From 66-474 sp035717365 (GTDB taxonomy: Bacteria > Pseudomonadota > Gammaproteobacteria > Xanthomonadales > Rhodanobacteraceae), in the NCBI GenBank assembly GCA_035717365.1, contig DASTIS010000083.1, forward strand, positions 1 through 13,992: a stretch of 13,992 nt of DNA. The letters are read 5' to 3'. Below the pieces are notes generated by a model. The model worked only from the letters and a program-made list of their open reading frames with translations, did no database searches and had not been told where the DNA came from. Positions 7,633-13,992 of this stretch are shown here, in pieces; positions within the stretch are counted from its first letter, which is position 1; every line of letters starts with the position of its first letter. Both the position numbers and the translations under genes were made by a program.

Positions 7633-8996
7633 GCCAAGCCGACGCATCCCACCGTCGCTGGCGTCGGCCGTCCTTCGCCGTGCTGGTGTTCCCGGCGCTG
7701 GCGTTCCAGGCTTTCTTTGCGGTCACCCACTTTGGCCACGGGTTGCGGCCCGAGTACGGCGGCACGCTGGCTTTGATCGTGCTGGCGGTGGCCGGTGGCC
7801 GGCGCTGGCGCGCACTGGTGCAGCACCCGGTGTTCTGGCTCGTACTGGCGTTCACGGTCTACGCGGTGCTGCAGGCCGCCCAAGTGGCCCAGATGACGCC
7901 CGGCGTTCCGTGGGACAAGCATCTGTCGAAGAACGCCGAGCTGGTCCGCGTGGGCGTGCTGGCCTGCGTCATCGGCGTGTGCCTGGCGGAACAACCGCAG
8001 CGGATTCCGCATTTGCTCGGGCTGATGGTGGCCGGCTTCCTGTGTGCGGCCCTGGTGTACGCACCATGGTCGGATCTCGGCGCCGTCGCAGCCGGCGCAT
8101 TGCGCCTGCGCTTCCACTACGCGGAAAACATCGTCGGCGAGTATGCCGCGATCGGTTTGCTGCTGCTCTCGATGTACGCGATGTCGCAGGCGGTGCGCGG
8201 TCGCGTGGTCGTCCTTGCAGGACTGGTCGTGGCCGGATTGCTGTTGCTGGCGTGCCTGCTGTACGCGCAATCGCGCGCGGCATGGCTTGCCGCAGCGGTG
8301 TTGATCCCGGCGACCGCGATCGCCCACGCGCGCGATGCCAGCGGCCACTGGCGCCGGCCCGTCGTGATCGTCATCGGCATCACGGCAATCGTCGTGGCGG
8401 TCGCGCTGGGCGCCGGATACGGCCTCGTCTCGCACCGTCTTGCCGGCGGCCAGGCGATCGTCGAGGCCCTCGCCAACGGGGATCCGGCCACGCTGCCGCA
8501 AACCTCCGCCACCGTGCGCGTGCAACTCGCCCTGCTCGGCCTGCACCTCTGGAACGAACACCCGCTACTGGGCATCGGCCTGCACGATATCAATCCCACG
8601 ATCGCGGCCAGCGGCATCCACATCGGCGACTACGTGCCGCCGCATCTGCACAATGCCTACCTGCAGGCCGCGGTCGGCCTCGGGAGCGTCGGTGCCGCGC
8701 TGCTGCTGGCAACGTTCGGCCTGCTGATCCGCGGCCTGTGGCTCGCGCGCCGCGTGGGCGCGGCGGGCAGTGCTTTGTACTGGTCGCTGCTCGGCAGCCT
8801 CGGCATCGTGCTGGTGGTCAACTTTTCCGACTGCCTGCTGTGGCGCTTCGATTACGTGCGCGCGCCGTTGGAGCTGCTGCTGGGCGCCTGCCTGGCGCTG
8901 TCGCTGCGCCGGCGAGGTACAAGCGTGGCCGCGGGTTCGTCGACAGCGGCGGATGCCGGGACGGATACCAGGGGATCGCCGCCGGTCGCAAACTGA
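7629..8996 (+). CDS. waaL: O-antigen ligase (WaaL/Wzy_C family)
   Basis: This is a polytopic inner-membrane protein (455 residues) of the O-antigen ligase/polymerase family. WaaL moves undecaprenyl-diphosphate-linked O-polysaccharide onto the lipid A-core in the periplasm. About ten to twelve hydrophobic segments are visible. The family's landmarks are AQSRAAWLA (Arg216) and the large periplasmic loop with TSATVRVQ, HPLLGIGLHDINP and then PPHLHNAYLQ, in which His341 corresponds to the essential ligase histidine. The C-terminus is a hydrophilic Ser/Thr/Ala-rich tail of about 30 residues. The frame is open back to 7563 inside the preceding gene. TTG 7629 overlapping that gene's stop is the best start, since no ATG lies near and no ribosome site is seen, which fits translational coupling. 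A GTG at 7680 is a weaker alternative. A polymerase (Wzy) is the alternative assignment, but the LPS-core neighbours favour ligase. Confidence 0.82.
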   Translation: MSQADASHRRWRRPSFAVLVFPALAFQAFFAVTHFGHGLRPEYGGTLALIVLAVAGGRRWRALVQHPVFWLVLAFTVYAVLQAAQVAQMTPGVPWDKHLSKNAELVRVGVLACVIGVCLAEQPQRIPHLLGLMVAGFLCAALVYAPWSDLGAVAAGALRLRFHYAENIVGEYAAIGLLLLSMYAMSQAVRGRVVVLAGLVVAGLLLLACLLYAQSRAAWLAAAVLIPATAIAHARDASGHWRRPVVIVIGITAIVVAVALGAGYGLVSHRLAGGQAIVEALANGDPATLPQTSATVRVQLALLGLHLWNEHPLLGIGLHDINPTIAASGIHIGDYVPPHLHNAYLQAAVGLGSVGAALLLATFGLLIRGLWLARRVGAAGSALYWSLLGSLGIVLVVNFSDCLLWRFDYVRAPLELLLGACLALSLRRRGTSVAAGSSTAADAGTDTRGSPPVAN

Positions 8997-9011
8997 CCGC
9001 TGCGCACGCGG

Positions 9012-9033
9012 CGGATGCGTTCCGACGCATCCG
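9012..9033 (+). terminator. Perfect 8-bp hairpin after waaL, possible terminator
   Basis: CGGATGCG and CGCATCCG form a perfect 8-base stem around a six-base loop (TTCCGA), 15 bases after the waaL stop. It is followed by GTTACACTTT rather than a clean T-tract, so termination would be weak. It could instead be an operator or a messenger structure. It covers the ATG at 9015, which argues against that ATG as the start of the next gene. Confidence 0.4.
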
Positions 9034-9034
9034 T

Positions 9035-9040
9035 TACACT
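9035..9040 (+). promoter_or_regulatory. Putative -10 box (TACACT) of third GT-C gene
   Basis: GTTACACTTT lies directly after the hairpin and 34 bases before the TTG at 9075. The same octamer precedes the waaE-like gene at a similar distance. No convincing -35 is visible; its expected place is inside the hairpin. Confidence 0.35.
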
Positions 9041-9074
9041 TTCGCAGCGCGCCGCAACGCATGCGAACCCCCTC

Positions 9075-10796
9075 TTGACCGACGCTTTCCACGCCCGTTT
9101 CGAACGCCTGCGCGCCCTGGCGTGGTGGCTGCCGCTGTGGCTCGCCGTCGCACTGATCGCGATCTTCATGCAACCGCCGATCCCACTGCATTCCACCCGC
9201 GCGCTGGCGGTGGCATGGGACATGTGGGCGCATCACCAGTTCCTGGTGCCGCACATCAACGGCGCGCCGTACTCCGAGAAGGCGCCGCTGCTGTTCTGGA
9301 TGATCCACGCCGGCTGGGCCGTATTCGGCGTCAATGACGTGTGGCCGCGGGTGCTGATGGTGCTGATCGGCGCCGCGCAACTGATCCTCGCGCAATCGCT
9401 GGCACGTCGCCTGTTTCCCGAACGCGCATGGGTGGCGCGCGGCACGCCGTGGTTGTTGCTGGCCCTCGCCTACGCGTTCCTGTACGGCCTGCAGATCATG
9501 TACGACGGGCTGCTGGCGGTGTGGGTGCTGGCAGCGATGTTGTGCCTCGTACCCGGCGCGCGACGGACCGCGCCGAACTGGATCGGCTACGCCGTCTGCA
9601 TCGGCCTGGGGCTCCTGACCAAGGGTCCGGTGATGCTGGTGCACACTGCGCCGGTATGGTTGCTGGGACCATGGTGGTGCGCTTACGCGCGCGGGCATCG
9701 CGTGCGCTGGTACGGACTCGGCGTCGCGGCCCTGGTCGGCGGCGGCGTGATCCTCGCGGCATGGGTGATCCCGGCCGTGCAGGCGAGCGGCGATGCCTAC
9801 ACCCACAACCTGTTGTTCAAGCAGACCGGCGGGCGTGTCGTGGACGCCTTCATCCACCAGCGTCCGTTCTGGTGGTACCTGCCGTGGGCGGCGGTGTTGC
9901 TGTTTCCGTTCGTGCTGTGGCCGCGGATGTGGGCCGCAATCGGATCGTTGCGTCGCCCCCTCGAACCGGGACTGCGGATGCTGCTGGCATGGTTGGTGCC
10001 GACCTTCGTGATCTTCAGCGCGTTCAGCGGCAAGCAGAGCTATTACCTGGTCCCTGAGTTGCCCGCTGCCGCGATCGTGATGGCGGCCGCGATCTCCACC
10101 CTGCGCGCACGCCACGGCAAGGCCGCGCACAGTGCGTGGCTGGGTGCCTGGCCGCTGTCGCTCGGATCGTTCGCGCTCGCCGCGCTGCTGTTCGCCCTAC
10201 CGCTGCTGGCGCGGGCAGGCAGGCTGCACGGACACTGGCTGCACGACTTCGCTTCCGCGAGCGCCCCCTTCGGCGTGTTGTACCTGTTGCTGGGCGTGTT
10301 CGTGTTGCTGCCCGGGCGCGGCGAGCTGCGCCGCATCGCGGCAGCCAGTCTGATCGGCAGTGCCGCCGCCTATGCGCTGTTCGCGGTCGGCGCGTACCCC
10401 GCGTTCGACATGCGGCCGGCCGCGCAAGTGCTCTCACGCGCCGAAACGAACGGCCGCGCCATCGGCAACCTCGGGATCTACAACGGCCAGTTCGAATTCA
10501 TGGGCCGCATGACCAAGCCCATCGACAGGCTGTACGAAGGCCAGTTCCTGCAGGACTGGGCCACCGACCATCCGCGTGGCCTCGTGATCGCCTACCCCGA
10601 GCACCTCGTGTCCCAAGACCTGCGCTACGCGCGCCTGGTGCAGCCGTATCGCGGCACCTGGCTCGTGATCTGGGACGCGTCGACGCTGGCGATGCTGCGT
10701 CGCGACCAGCGCCCCCCTGAACCGCGCGCGCCCACCGTGTTGCTTCCGGCACCGGACTATTGGCGTTACGCGAATATTCATGGCGATCATCCCTGA
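9075..10796 (+). CDS. Divergent GT-C (ArnT/PMT-like) glycosyltransferase, copy 3
   Basis: This is a polytopic inner-membrane transferase (573 residues from this start) of the ArnT/GT39-83 superfamily, presumably using a lipid-linked sugar in the periplasm. The order of features matches the other two copies: first hydrophobic segment, loop with TRALAVAWDMW, FLVPHINGAPYSEKAPLLFW, LGLLTKGPVML, repeated membrane segments, and FSGKQSYYLVPELPA near residue 320. In ungapped alignment with the other copies the Asp-Glu pair is replaced by His39-Ser40, and KPP becomes KAP. It is clearly not a recent duplicate. ATG 9015 is an in-frame alternative start, but it sits inside a hairpin and the 20 extra codons have poorer third-position GC. 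TTG 9075 places the TTACACT box 34 bases upstream. It follows waaL by 78 bases. Whether it is active, and on what substrate, is open. Confidence 0.82.
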   Translation: MTDAFHARFERLRALAWWLPLWLAVALIAIFMQPPIPLHSTRALAVAWDMWAHHQFLVPHINGAPYSEKAPLLFWMIHAGWAVFGVNDVWPRVLMVLIGAAQLILAQSLARRLFPERAWVARGTPWLLLALAYAFLYGLQIMYDGLLAVWVLAAMLCLVPGARRTAPNWIGYAVCIGLGLLTKGPVMLVHTAPVWLLGPWWCAYARGHRVRWYGLGVAALVGGGVILAAWVIPAVQASGDAYTHNLLFKQTGGRVVDAFIHQRPFWWYLPWAAVLLFPFVLWPRMWAAIGSLRRPLEPGLRMLLAWLVPTFVIFSAFSGKQSYYLVPELPAAAIVMAAAISTLRARHGKAAHSAWLGAWPLSLGSFALAALLFALPLLARAGRLHGHWLHDFASASAPFGVLYLLLGVFVLLPGRGELRRIAAASLIGSAAAYALFAVGAYPAFDMRPAAQVLSRAETNGRAIGNLGIYNGQFEFMGRMTKPIDRLYEGQFLQDWATDHPRGLVIAYPEHLVSQDLRYARLVQPYRGTWLVIWDASTLAMLRRDQRPPEPRAPTVLLPAPDYWRYANIHGDHP

Positions 10797-10922
10797 TCGC
10801 TGCGCCGGTCAACCAGCTCACACACTGGAGCACACCAACTTCGTGAAGATCAGAACGGCCATCGGAGCCGCCATCCATGGCCAAGAGCTCCCTGGCCTGA
10901 CTTTCCACAACAGCAGCTTCCC
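10797..10922. other. Spacer with an open 48-codon frame
   Basis: This is the 126-base gap between the third GT-C gene and the TPR gene. An ATG at 10780, inside the end of the GT-C gene, opens a 48-codon frame that closes at 10924-10926, overlapping the TPR ATG as ATGA. Its codon use (AGA, ACA, GGA, CAA, CCA) is unlike the neighbours, so I do not call it a gene. The spacer also contains GGCCA...TGGCC inverted bases around 10878-10897 and an NcoI-like CCATGG palindrome. Confidence 0.4.
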
Positions 10923-11243
10923 ATGAAACGCATTGATCTTTTGCGCGCGCAACTCGGCGGCGCACGCGATGGCGCGCTGCTGCGCTATTCGCTTGGCGCC
11001 GCGCTGCTCGACGAAGGCGATGCCAACGAGGCCGTCACGCAACTGCGCGCGGCGCTCGATTTCAAATCGAACTACTCGGCCGCATGGAAGCTGCTCGGCA
11101 AAGCCAACCTTGCAAATGGCGACCCCGACGCCGCATCCCAAGCCTGGCGACGAGGCATCACCGTTGCCGAATCAAATGGCGATGTGCAGGCGGCCAGGGA
11201 GATGCGGGTGTTCCTGAAACGGCTGGGCAACCGCGGCAGCTAG
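10923..11243 (+). CDS. Small TPR-repeat protein
   Basis: This 106-residue cytoplasmic protein (no signal peptide or membrane segment) is built of tetratricopeptide-type helix pairs. One TPR runs roughly residues 18-51 (LRYSLGAALLDEGDANEAVT) and a second roughly 52-85 (AAWKLLGKANLANGDPDAAS), each with the A/G/A small-residue pattern of the repeat. A last helix (AAREMRVFLKRLG) caps the solenoid. Such short TPR proteins act as protein-interaction adaptors; no specific partner can be named. ATG 10923 is the only sensible start, although no clear Shine-Dalgarno precedes it. Codon bias matches the neighbours. It is convergent with the cytochrome b561 gene 46 bases downstream and need not be part of the LPS operon. 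Confidence 0.82.
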   Translation: MKRIDLLRAQLGGARDGALLRYSLGAALLDEGDANEAVTQLRAALDFKSNYSAAWKLLGKANLANGDPDAASQAWRRGITVAESNGDVQAAREMRVFLKRLGNRGS

Positions 11244-11289
11244 CGTGCGGCTGTTCCGGACGAGCCGACGCCTGCGCCAAACCGGACCG

Positions 11290-11835
11290 TTACACGCCCG
11301 GCAGCATACGCTGCAGCACCCGGTCGCGGCGGATGAAATAGTGGTACAACGCCGCGGCCACGTGCAGACCCACCAAGGGCAGGATCCCGTATTCCGCGAT
11401 GAGCATGTGGATATCGCCGGTCCAGCTCCAGCCGGCGGCGCGGGTGGCGACCAATTGCGGCATTCGGACGAGCTCGAAGAACGTCACCGGCATCCCGCGG
11501 TACGAGGCGTTGATCCAACCCAGGATCGGCACCACGACCAGCAGCAGGTACAACAGCCCATGGATGACGCGGGCCGAGTACACCTGCCACGGCGGAACCC
11601 CGGCCTCCGGCGCGGGTTCACCGCGGACGACCCGCCAGACCAGGCGCACCACGATGACGCCGATGATCAGCACGCCGATCGAAAAGTGCAGGCTGATCAG
11701 CGTGGTCACCGGCGTGTTGCGGCCGATGTGCGGCATGGTCCAGCCGATGGCGTACTGCGCGATCAGCAGCGCGAGGATCAGCCAATGCAGAAAGATCGCG
11801 GTCCGCGTGTAACGGCGCTGCGGGCTGGTGACCAT
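11290..11835 (-). CDS. Cytochrome b561 family protein
   Basis: This 181-residue inner-membrane b-type cytochrome is of the YodB/CybB family (PF01292). These proteins carry two hemes in a four-helix bundle and shuttle electrons from ubiquinol, in some members to superoxide. Four hydrophobic helices are visible. Candidate heme ligands are His17 (AIFLHWLI), His50 (ISLHFSIG), the histidine of the third helix (RVIHGLLYLL) and that of the fourth (GLHVAAALYHYF), all in family positions. The family-typical ending RRDRVLQRMLPG is intact. ATG with complement at 11833-11835 has a perfect AGGAGG 4 bases upstream, so I prefer it over the in-frame ATG at 11850, which lies upstream of that site. An AT-rich patch with TATGAT (minus strand, 11895-11900) about 60 bases upstream may be its -10. 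Confidence 0.92.
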   Translation of the reverse strand: MVTSPQRRYTRTAIFLHWLILALLIAQYAIGWTMPHIGRNTPVTTLISLHFSIGVLIIGVIVVRLVWRVVRGEPAPEAGVPPWQVYSARVIHGLLYLLLVVVPILGWINASYRGMPVTFFELVRMPQLVATRAAGWSWTGDIHMLIAEYGILPLVGLHVAAALYHYFIRRDRVLQRMLPGV

Positions 11836-11839
11836 GGTT

Positions 11840-11845
11840 CCTCCT
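11840..11845 (-). promoter_or_regulatory. Ribosome binding site deciding the cytochrome b561 start
   Basis: AGGAGG on the minus strand, 4 bases before the ATG at 11835, is a full consensus site. It makes the ATG at 11850, five residues upstream, unlikely. Confidence 0.75.
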
Positions 11846-11894
11846 GTCATGGGTCGGCGGCGGATTCGGGCCCGCCCAAGAGAGTCGCCTGCGC

Positions 11895-11900
11895 ATCATA
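11895..11900 (-). promoter_or_regulatory. Putative -10 box (TATGAT) upstream of cytochrome b561
   Basis: TATGAT lies in a short AT-rich island (TTCAATTATGATG on the minus strand) in otherwise very GC-rich DNA, 60 bases before the cytochrome ATG. No -35 matching consensus was found, so confidence is low. Confidence 0.3.
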
Positions 11901-11990
11901 ATTGAAGCCCGCGCCGCCGCGTCGCCGCGCCGCGAGTCAGCCTGGACGATCGATCCACCGTGGCTACGCGTCCGTCATGGCCATGCTGGA

Positions 11991-12548
11991 TTACTCCGTC
12001 AATTCCCGGATCACGCGACACGGGTTGCCGGCGGCGAACACGTCGGCCGGAATGTCCCGCGTGACCACGCTGCCCGCGCCGATGACCGTCCGCGCGCCGA
12101 TGCTGACGCCCGGACAGATGATGGCCGCGCCGCCCACCCACACGTCGGATCCAATCGCAACCGGCTTGCCCGACTCCCGCCGGCGGCGAAGCGCGGCGTC
12201 GAGCGGGTGGGTCGCGGTGTAGATTTGCACGGCCGGACCGAACAACGTGTAGTCCCCGATCCTGACCTGGCACACGTCCAGCACGACGCAGTTGAAGTTG
12301 AAGAAACACTTCCTGCCAAGCAGGATGTTGTCACCATAGTCGCAGTGGAACGGCGGTTGCATCCACACGTCCTCGCCCCCGGTCCCGAACAGATCCCGCA
12401 GGATGCGCCGGCGAGCTTCCTGCTGCGATTCACGTGTGGCGTTGAGGTCCTGGCACAGGTCCCGCGCACGTTCGCGGGCGCGCACCAGCTCCGGGCCGAG
12501 CGGATCGTACAGCTCACCCGCCAGCATCTTCTCGCGTTCACTTCGCAC
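11991..12548 (-). CDS. maa: Maltose/sugar O-acetyltransferase (left-handed beta-helix)
   Basis: This 185-residue enzyme belongs to the Maa/NodL/LacA family, which acetylates the 6-hydroxyl of sugars such as maltose or glucose from acetyl-CoA in the cytoplasm. The N-terminal Mac domain is recognisable (SEREKMLAGELYDPLGPEL), as are the GDNILLGRKCFFNFNC segment, the active-site histidine in TATHPLD (His114) and the hexapeptide-repeat helix (VWVGGAAIICPGVSIGARTV, GAGSVVTRDIP, AAGNPCRVIR). The protein normally works as a trimer. The frame stays open to 12623, but GTG with complement at 12546-12548 gives the standard family length (about 183-185), begins at the conserved RSEREKM and has GGAG 7 bases upstream. 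The substrate could be another sugar, including an envelope glycan, but nothing in the sequence settles this. It lies 125 bases after the ABM-domain gene on the same strand. Confidence 0.9.
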   Translation of the reverse strand: MRSEREKMLAGELYDPLGPELVRARERARDLCQDLNATRESQQEARRRILRDLFGTGGEDVWMQPPFHCDYGDNILLGRKCFFNFNCVVLDVCQVRIGDYTLFGPAVQIYTATHPLDAALRRRRESGKPVAIGSDVWVGGAAIICPGVSIGARTVIGAGSVVTRDIPADVFAAGNPCRVIRELTE

Positions 12549-12673
12549 CACGATGCTCCACGCGCGGCCATCGGACACGTCGGCGCGGTCCCGGGTCGCA
12601 GCACCAGGGAATCGAGCCGACACACGATTCGCGCCCGACTCGAATGCGTCGCCGGGTGTCGACCAACCACTGT

Positions 12674-13006
12674 TCAGCCAAGCGGAATGAGATAGTCGGA
12701 GACCGCATCAAGGGTGATCTCGGGAAGGGTTTCGCTGATTGCGGCACGCATCTGGTCGAGGGCCCTGGCATCGACCGGCCCCCGTGTAAACGCGTCCTGC
12801 CGCGCCTGCGCGCCGGGCCACTGTGCGTAGCCATACCAGATTCCGTCGGAACCCCGGTGCAGTCGTGATCCCAGCGACCCGCGCTCGCGCAACAGGTCCG
12901 TCACGCGTGACCAGGCCTGCACGAATCGACCTTCCGATCCCTCGTGCAGCCGCCATCGATACAACACGATGAAGGCATTTGCAGAAGATGGCTCCGGGGT
13001 TGCCAC
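12674..13006 (-). CDS. Antibiotic biosynthesis monooxygenase (ABM)-fold protein
   Basis: This 110-residue soluble protein looks like a dimeric alpha-beta barrel (ABM/YgiN-type) protein: an opening strand FIVLYRWRL, a helix with GSEGRFVQAWSRVTDLLRER, a strand pair SRLHRGSDGIWYGYAQWP, and a second helix DQMRAAISETLPE. Members include cofactor-free quinol monooxygenases, heme oxygenases and many uncharacterised stress proteins, so no substrate is given. The start is GTG with complement at 13004-13006, supported by a full AGGAGG 4 bases upstream, and the protein then starts VATPEPSS (initiator Met). A good promoter candidate lies about 60 bases upstream. The family assignment is from fold pattern only and is less sure than those of its neighbours. 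Confidence 0.75.
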   Translation of the reverse strand: MATPEPSSANAFIVLYRWRLHEGSEGRFVQAWSRVTDLLRERGSLGSRLHRGSDGIWYGYAQWPGAQARQDAFTRGPVDARALDQMRAAISETLPEITLDAVSDYLIPLG

Positions 13007-13065
13007 GAATCCTCCTGAAGTTGCCGGACGCCGTGATTACGCGGGACCCGCCACGCATCGCGAAC

Positions 13066-13093
13066 CCTATACCCATCATTTCACGCGGTGCAA
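13066..13093 (-). promoter_or_regulatory. Putative sigma-70 promoter of ABM-fold gene
   Basis: On the minus strand TTGCAC (complement of 13088-13093) is followed after 16 bases by TATAGG (complement of 13066-13071), about 60 bases before the GTG start. The -35 and -10 each match consensus at 4 of 6 positions. This is the best promoter in the window and suggests the ABM gene is not read only from the GFA gene upstream. Confidence 0.5.
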
Positions 13094-13114
13094 GCGCCCC
13101 CGGGCTGCTCCAGG

Positions 13115-13507
13115 CTATTCCTCGTGGCGACCCGTCGCATCGCGATCCCGCGCGTAGCATCGGGTGAACGCGAACGGTGGCAACCAGGCCTCGCGGCGGA
13201 TCGTCCAGAGCTCGTAGGTCGGCACCAGTTGACTGGGGGCATCCAGCGCCCCAAGGTTCACTTCGATTTCGTCGCCCGTGCGGCCGAACACCGAGGAGCC
13301 GCAGCGGGGACAAAAGTGCCTTCCGGCATAGTCGCGGGTTTGTCCCTCCACCGCCACGGCCTCCTGCGGAAATACCGCTGAAGCGTGGAAGACGGCTCCG
13401 TGGTGCTTGCGGCAGTCGAGGCAATGACACACGCCGACCCGATATGGGCGCCCGGACGCCACCATCCGGACCTCGCCGCAAAGACACCCACCCGTGAATC
13501 GATCCAT
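13115..13507 (-). CDS. GFA family zinc protein (glutathione-dependent formaldehyde-activating-like)
   Basis: This 130-residue protein is of the GFA/CENP-V family (PF04828), named after a protein that speeds formation of S-hydroxymethylglutathione; most members have no proven function. The zinc-binding cysteines are all present: Cys8-Leu-Cys10 in GGCLCGEV, Cys27/Cys29/Cys32 in VCHCLDCRK, and Cys66-Pro-Arg-Cys69 in HFCPRCGSSVF. The conserved VNLGALD strand follows, then EAWLPPF near the C-terminus. ATG with complement at 13505-13507 has AGGAG 7 bases upstream. An upstream in-frame codon at 13531 would add eight residues without support. It lies 119 bases downstream of the DUF3147-like gene on the same strand. 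A cytoplasmic location is expected. Confidence 0.9.
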   Translation of the reverse strand: MDRFTGGCLCGEVRMVASGRPYRVGVCHCLDCRKHHGAVFHASAVFPQEAVAVEGQTRDYAGRHFCPRCGSSVFGRTGDEIEVNLGALDAPSQLVPTYELWTIRREAWLPPFAFTRCYARDRDATGRHEE

Positions 13508-13626
13508 GTTGATGCTCCTGCCAGACGCCATGTCGACCTACGCGCGAACTGGACAGCGCGCGCAACGCGTGTGCTGGAAGCGGCCGCGGAACACGGCCCG
13601 CTTGACCGAGATGTCAGCTGCCAAGG

Positions 13627-13977
13627 CTACAACCTAACGCCGAACTGCCCAAGCACCCAGACCAGACCAAAGTACAACCCGACTGTTACAGCGCAAGACG
13701 CAGCGAACGCCGGCCAGAACCCCACACCGTTCTTGAGCAATGCCGGCAAAATGAGGAACAGCGGCAATGACGCGAGGACCAACCAGAAGATGCCGTGCGA
13801 AAGCGACGCGATAGCCTCGATGTCGCCCGTGCCACGGTAGAGCCAAACGAACGCGAGCAATGACGTGAGCGGCAAAGAGGCCAACACCGCGCCCCAAAAG
13901 GAGCTGCGTTTACCAAGCTCCGAAATGGCCACAACAACGACAGCCGTGATAAGGACCTTGATGGCGTACTGCAGCAT
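13627..13977 (-). CDS. Small integral membrane protein, DUF3147-like
   Basis: This 116-residue hydrophobic protein has about four membrane helices: residues 6-20 (IKVLITAVVVVAISE), 27-48 (FWGAVLASLPLTSLLAFVWL), 63-80 (IFWLVLASLPLFLILPAL) and 88-112 (FWPAFAASCAVTVGLYFGLVWV). The layout, with SELGKRSSFWGA after helix 1 and a short loop RGTGDIE, matches DUF3147 membrane proteins, whose function is not known. ATG with complement at 13975-13977 has AAGAA about 8 bases upstream, and the gene is complete within the window by 15 bases. Its GC content is near 60 % in the three rows I counted, against about 70 % in the LPS region, which may mean a different origin. A promoter, if any, lies outside the window. 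Confidence 0.82.
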   Translation of the reverse strand: MLQYAIKVLITAVVVVAISELGKRSSFWGAVLASLPLTSLLAFVWLYRGTGDIEAIASLSHGIFWLVLASLPLFLILPALLKNGVGFWPAFAASCAVTVGLYFGLVWVLGQFGVRL

Positions 13978-13992
13978 GCGTTCTTGGCACCT

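Noticed and set aside
7433..9337. A 634-codon plus-strand frame overlapping three genes
   Set aside because: Arg/Ala/Gly-rich with no motif; it spans gene boundaries and competes with WaaL, whose motifs are clear.
8565..10130. A 521-codon minus-strand frame across waaL and the third GT-C gene
   Set aside because: It runs antisense through two well-supported genes, and its composition (Gln/Arg/His runs) is typical of a shadow frame.
11244..11289. Possible terminator between the convergent TPR and cytochrome b561 genes
   Set aside because: Only CGGCT/AGCCG with a 10-base loop and no T-tract; too weak to call.

Overview
The window is high-GC DNA (about 70 % in rows I counted) with strong G/C bias at third codon positions and compact gene spacing. 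The gene content is a lipopolysaccharide (LPS) locus: GT-C lipid-linked sugar transferases, a WaaE-type core glycosyltransferase, a YrbL-like kinase and an O-antigen ligase. Together these suggest a Gram-negative gammaproteobacterium of the Xanthomonadales type (Xanthomonadaceae or Rhodanobacteraceae). The organism call is an inference from protein style and composition; there is no rRNA or other marker gene. I see no tRNA, rRNA, CRISPR array, insertion sequence or phage gene.

Region 1 (1-10796) is an LPS/outer-envelope glycosylation block. It opens with a 5'-truncated ArnT-like GT-C transferase followed by a GT-B glycosyltransferase on the same strand. A WaaE/KdtX-like GT-A glucosyltransferase follows on the minus strand. 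Next come a second ArnT-like transferase closely related to the first (+), a YrbL-like kinase (-), a second GT-B transferase closely related to the first (+) with the O-antigen ligase WaaL coupled to it (4-base TTGA overlap), and a third, divergent GT-C transferase (+). The likely division of labour is as follows. Cytoplasmic GT-A and GT-B enzymes extend the lipid A-core. The kinase may phosphorylate a core sugar. The GT-C enzymes add sugars from undecaprenyl-phosphate donors at the periplasmic face. WaaL attaches polymerised O-chain to the core. The repeated [ArnT-like + GT-B] set suggests an ancestral duplication later separated by minus-strand genes.

Region 2 (10797-11243) holds a 126-base spacer and a small TPR protein.

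Region 3 (11290-13977) is a set of unrelated minus-strand accessory or housekeeping genes. In order of increasing coordinate they are a cytochrome b561, a maltose O-acetyltransferase-like hexapeptide enzyme, an antibiotic-biosynthesis-monooxygenase-fold protein, a GFA-type zinc protein and a small DUF3147-like membrane protein. The last is visibly lower in GC (about 60 % in three rows counted).

Start codons were often reassigned by paralogue alignment, Shine-Dalgarno sequence or promoter position, because the longest open frames run past the true starts in this GC-rich DNA. No wholly new system is evident. The points most worth checking are the duplicated transferase modules, the third GT-C enzyme whose usual Asp-Glu pair is replaced by His-Ser, and the kinase embedded in the LPS locus.
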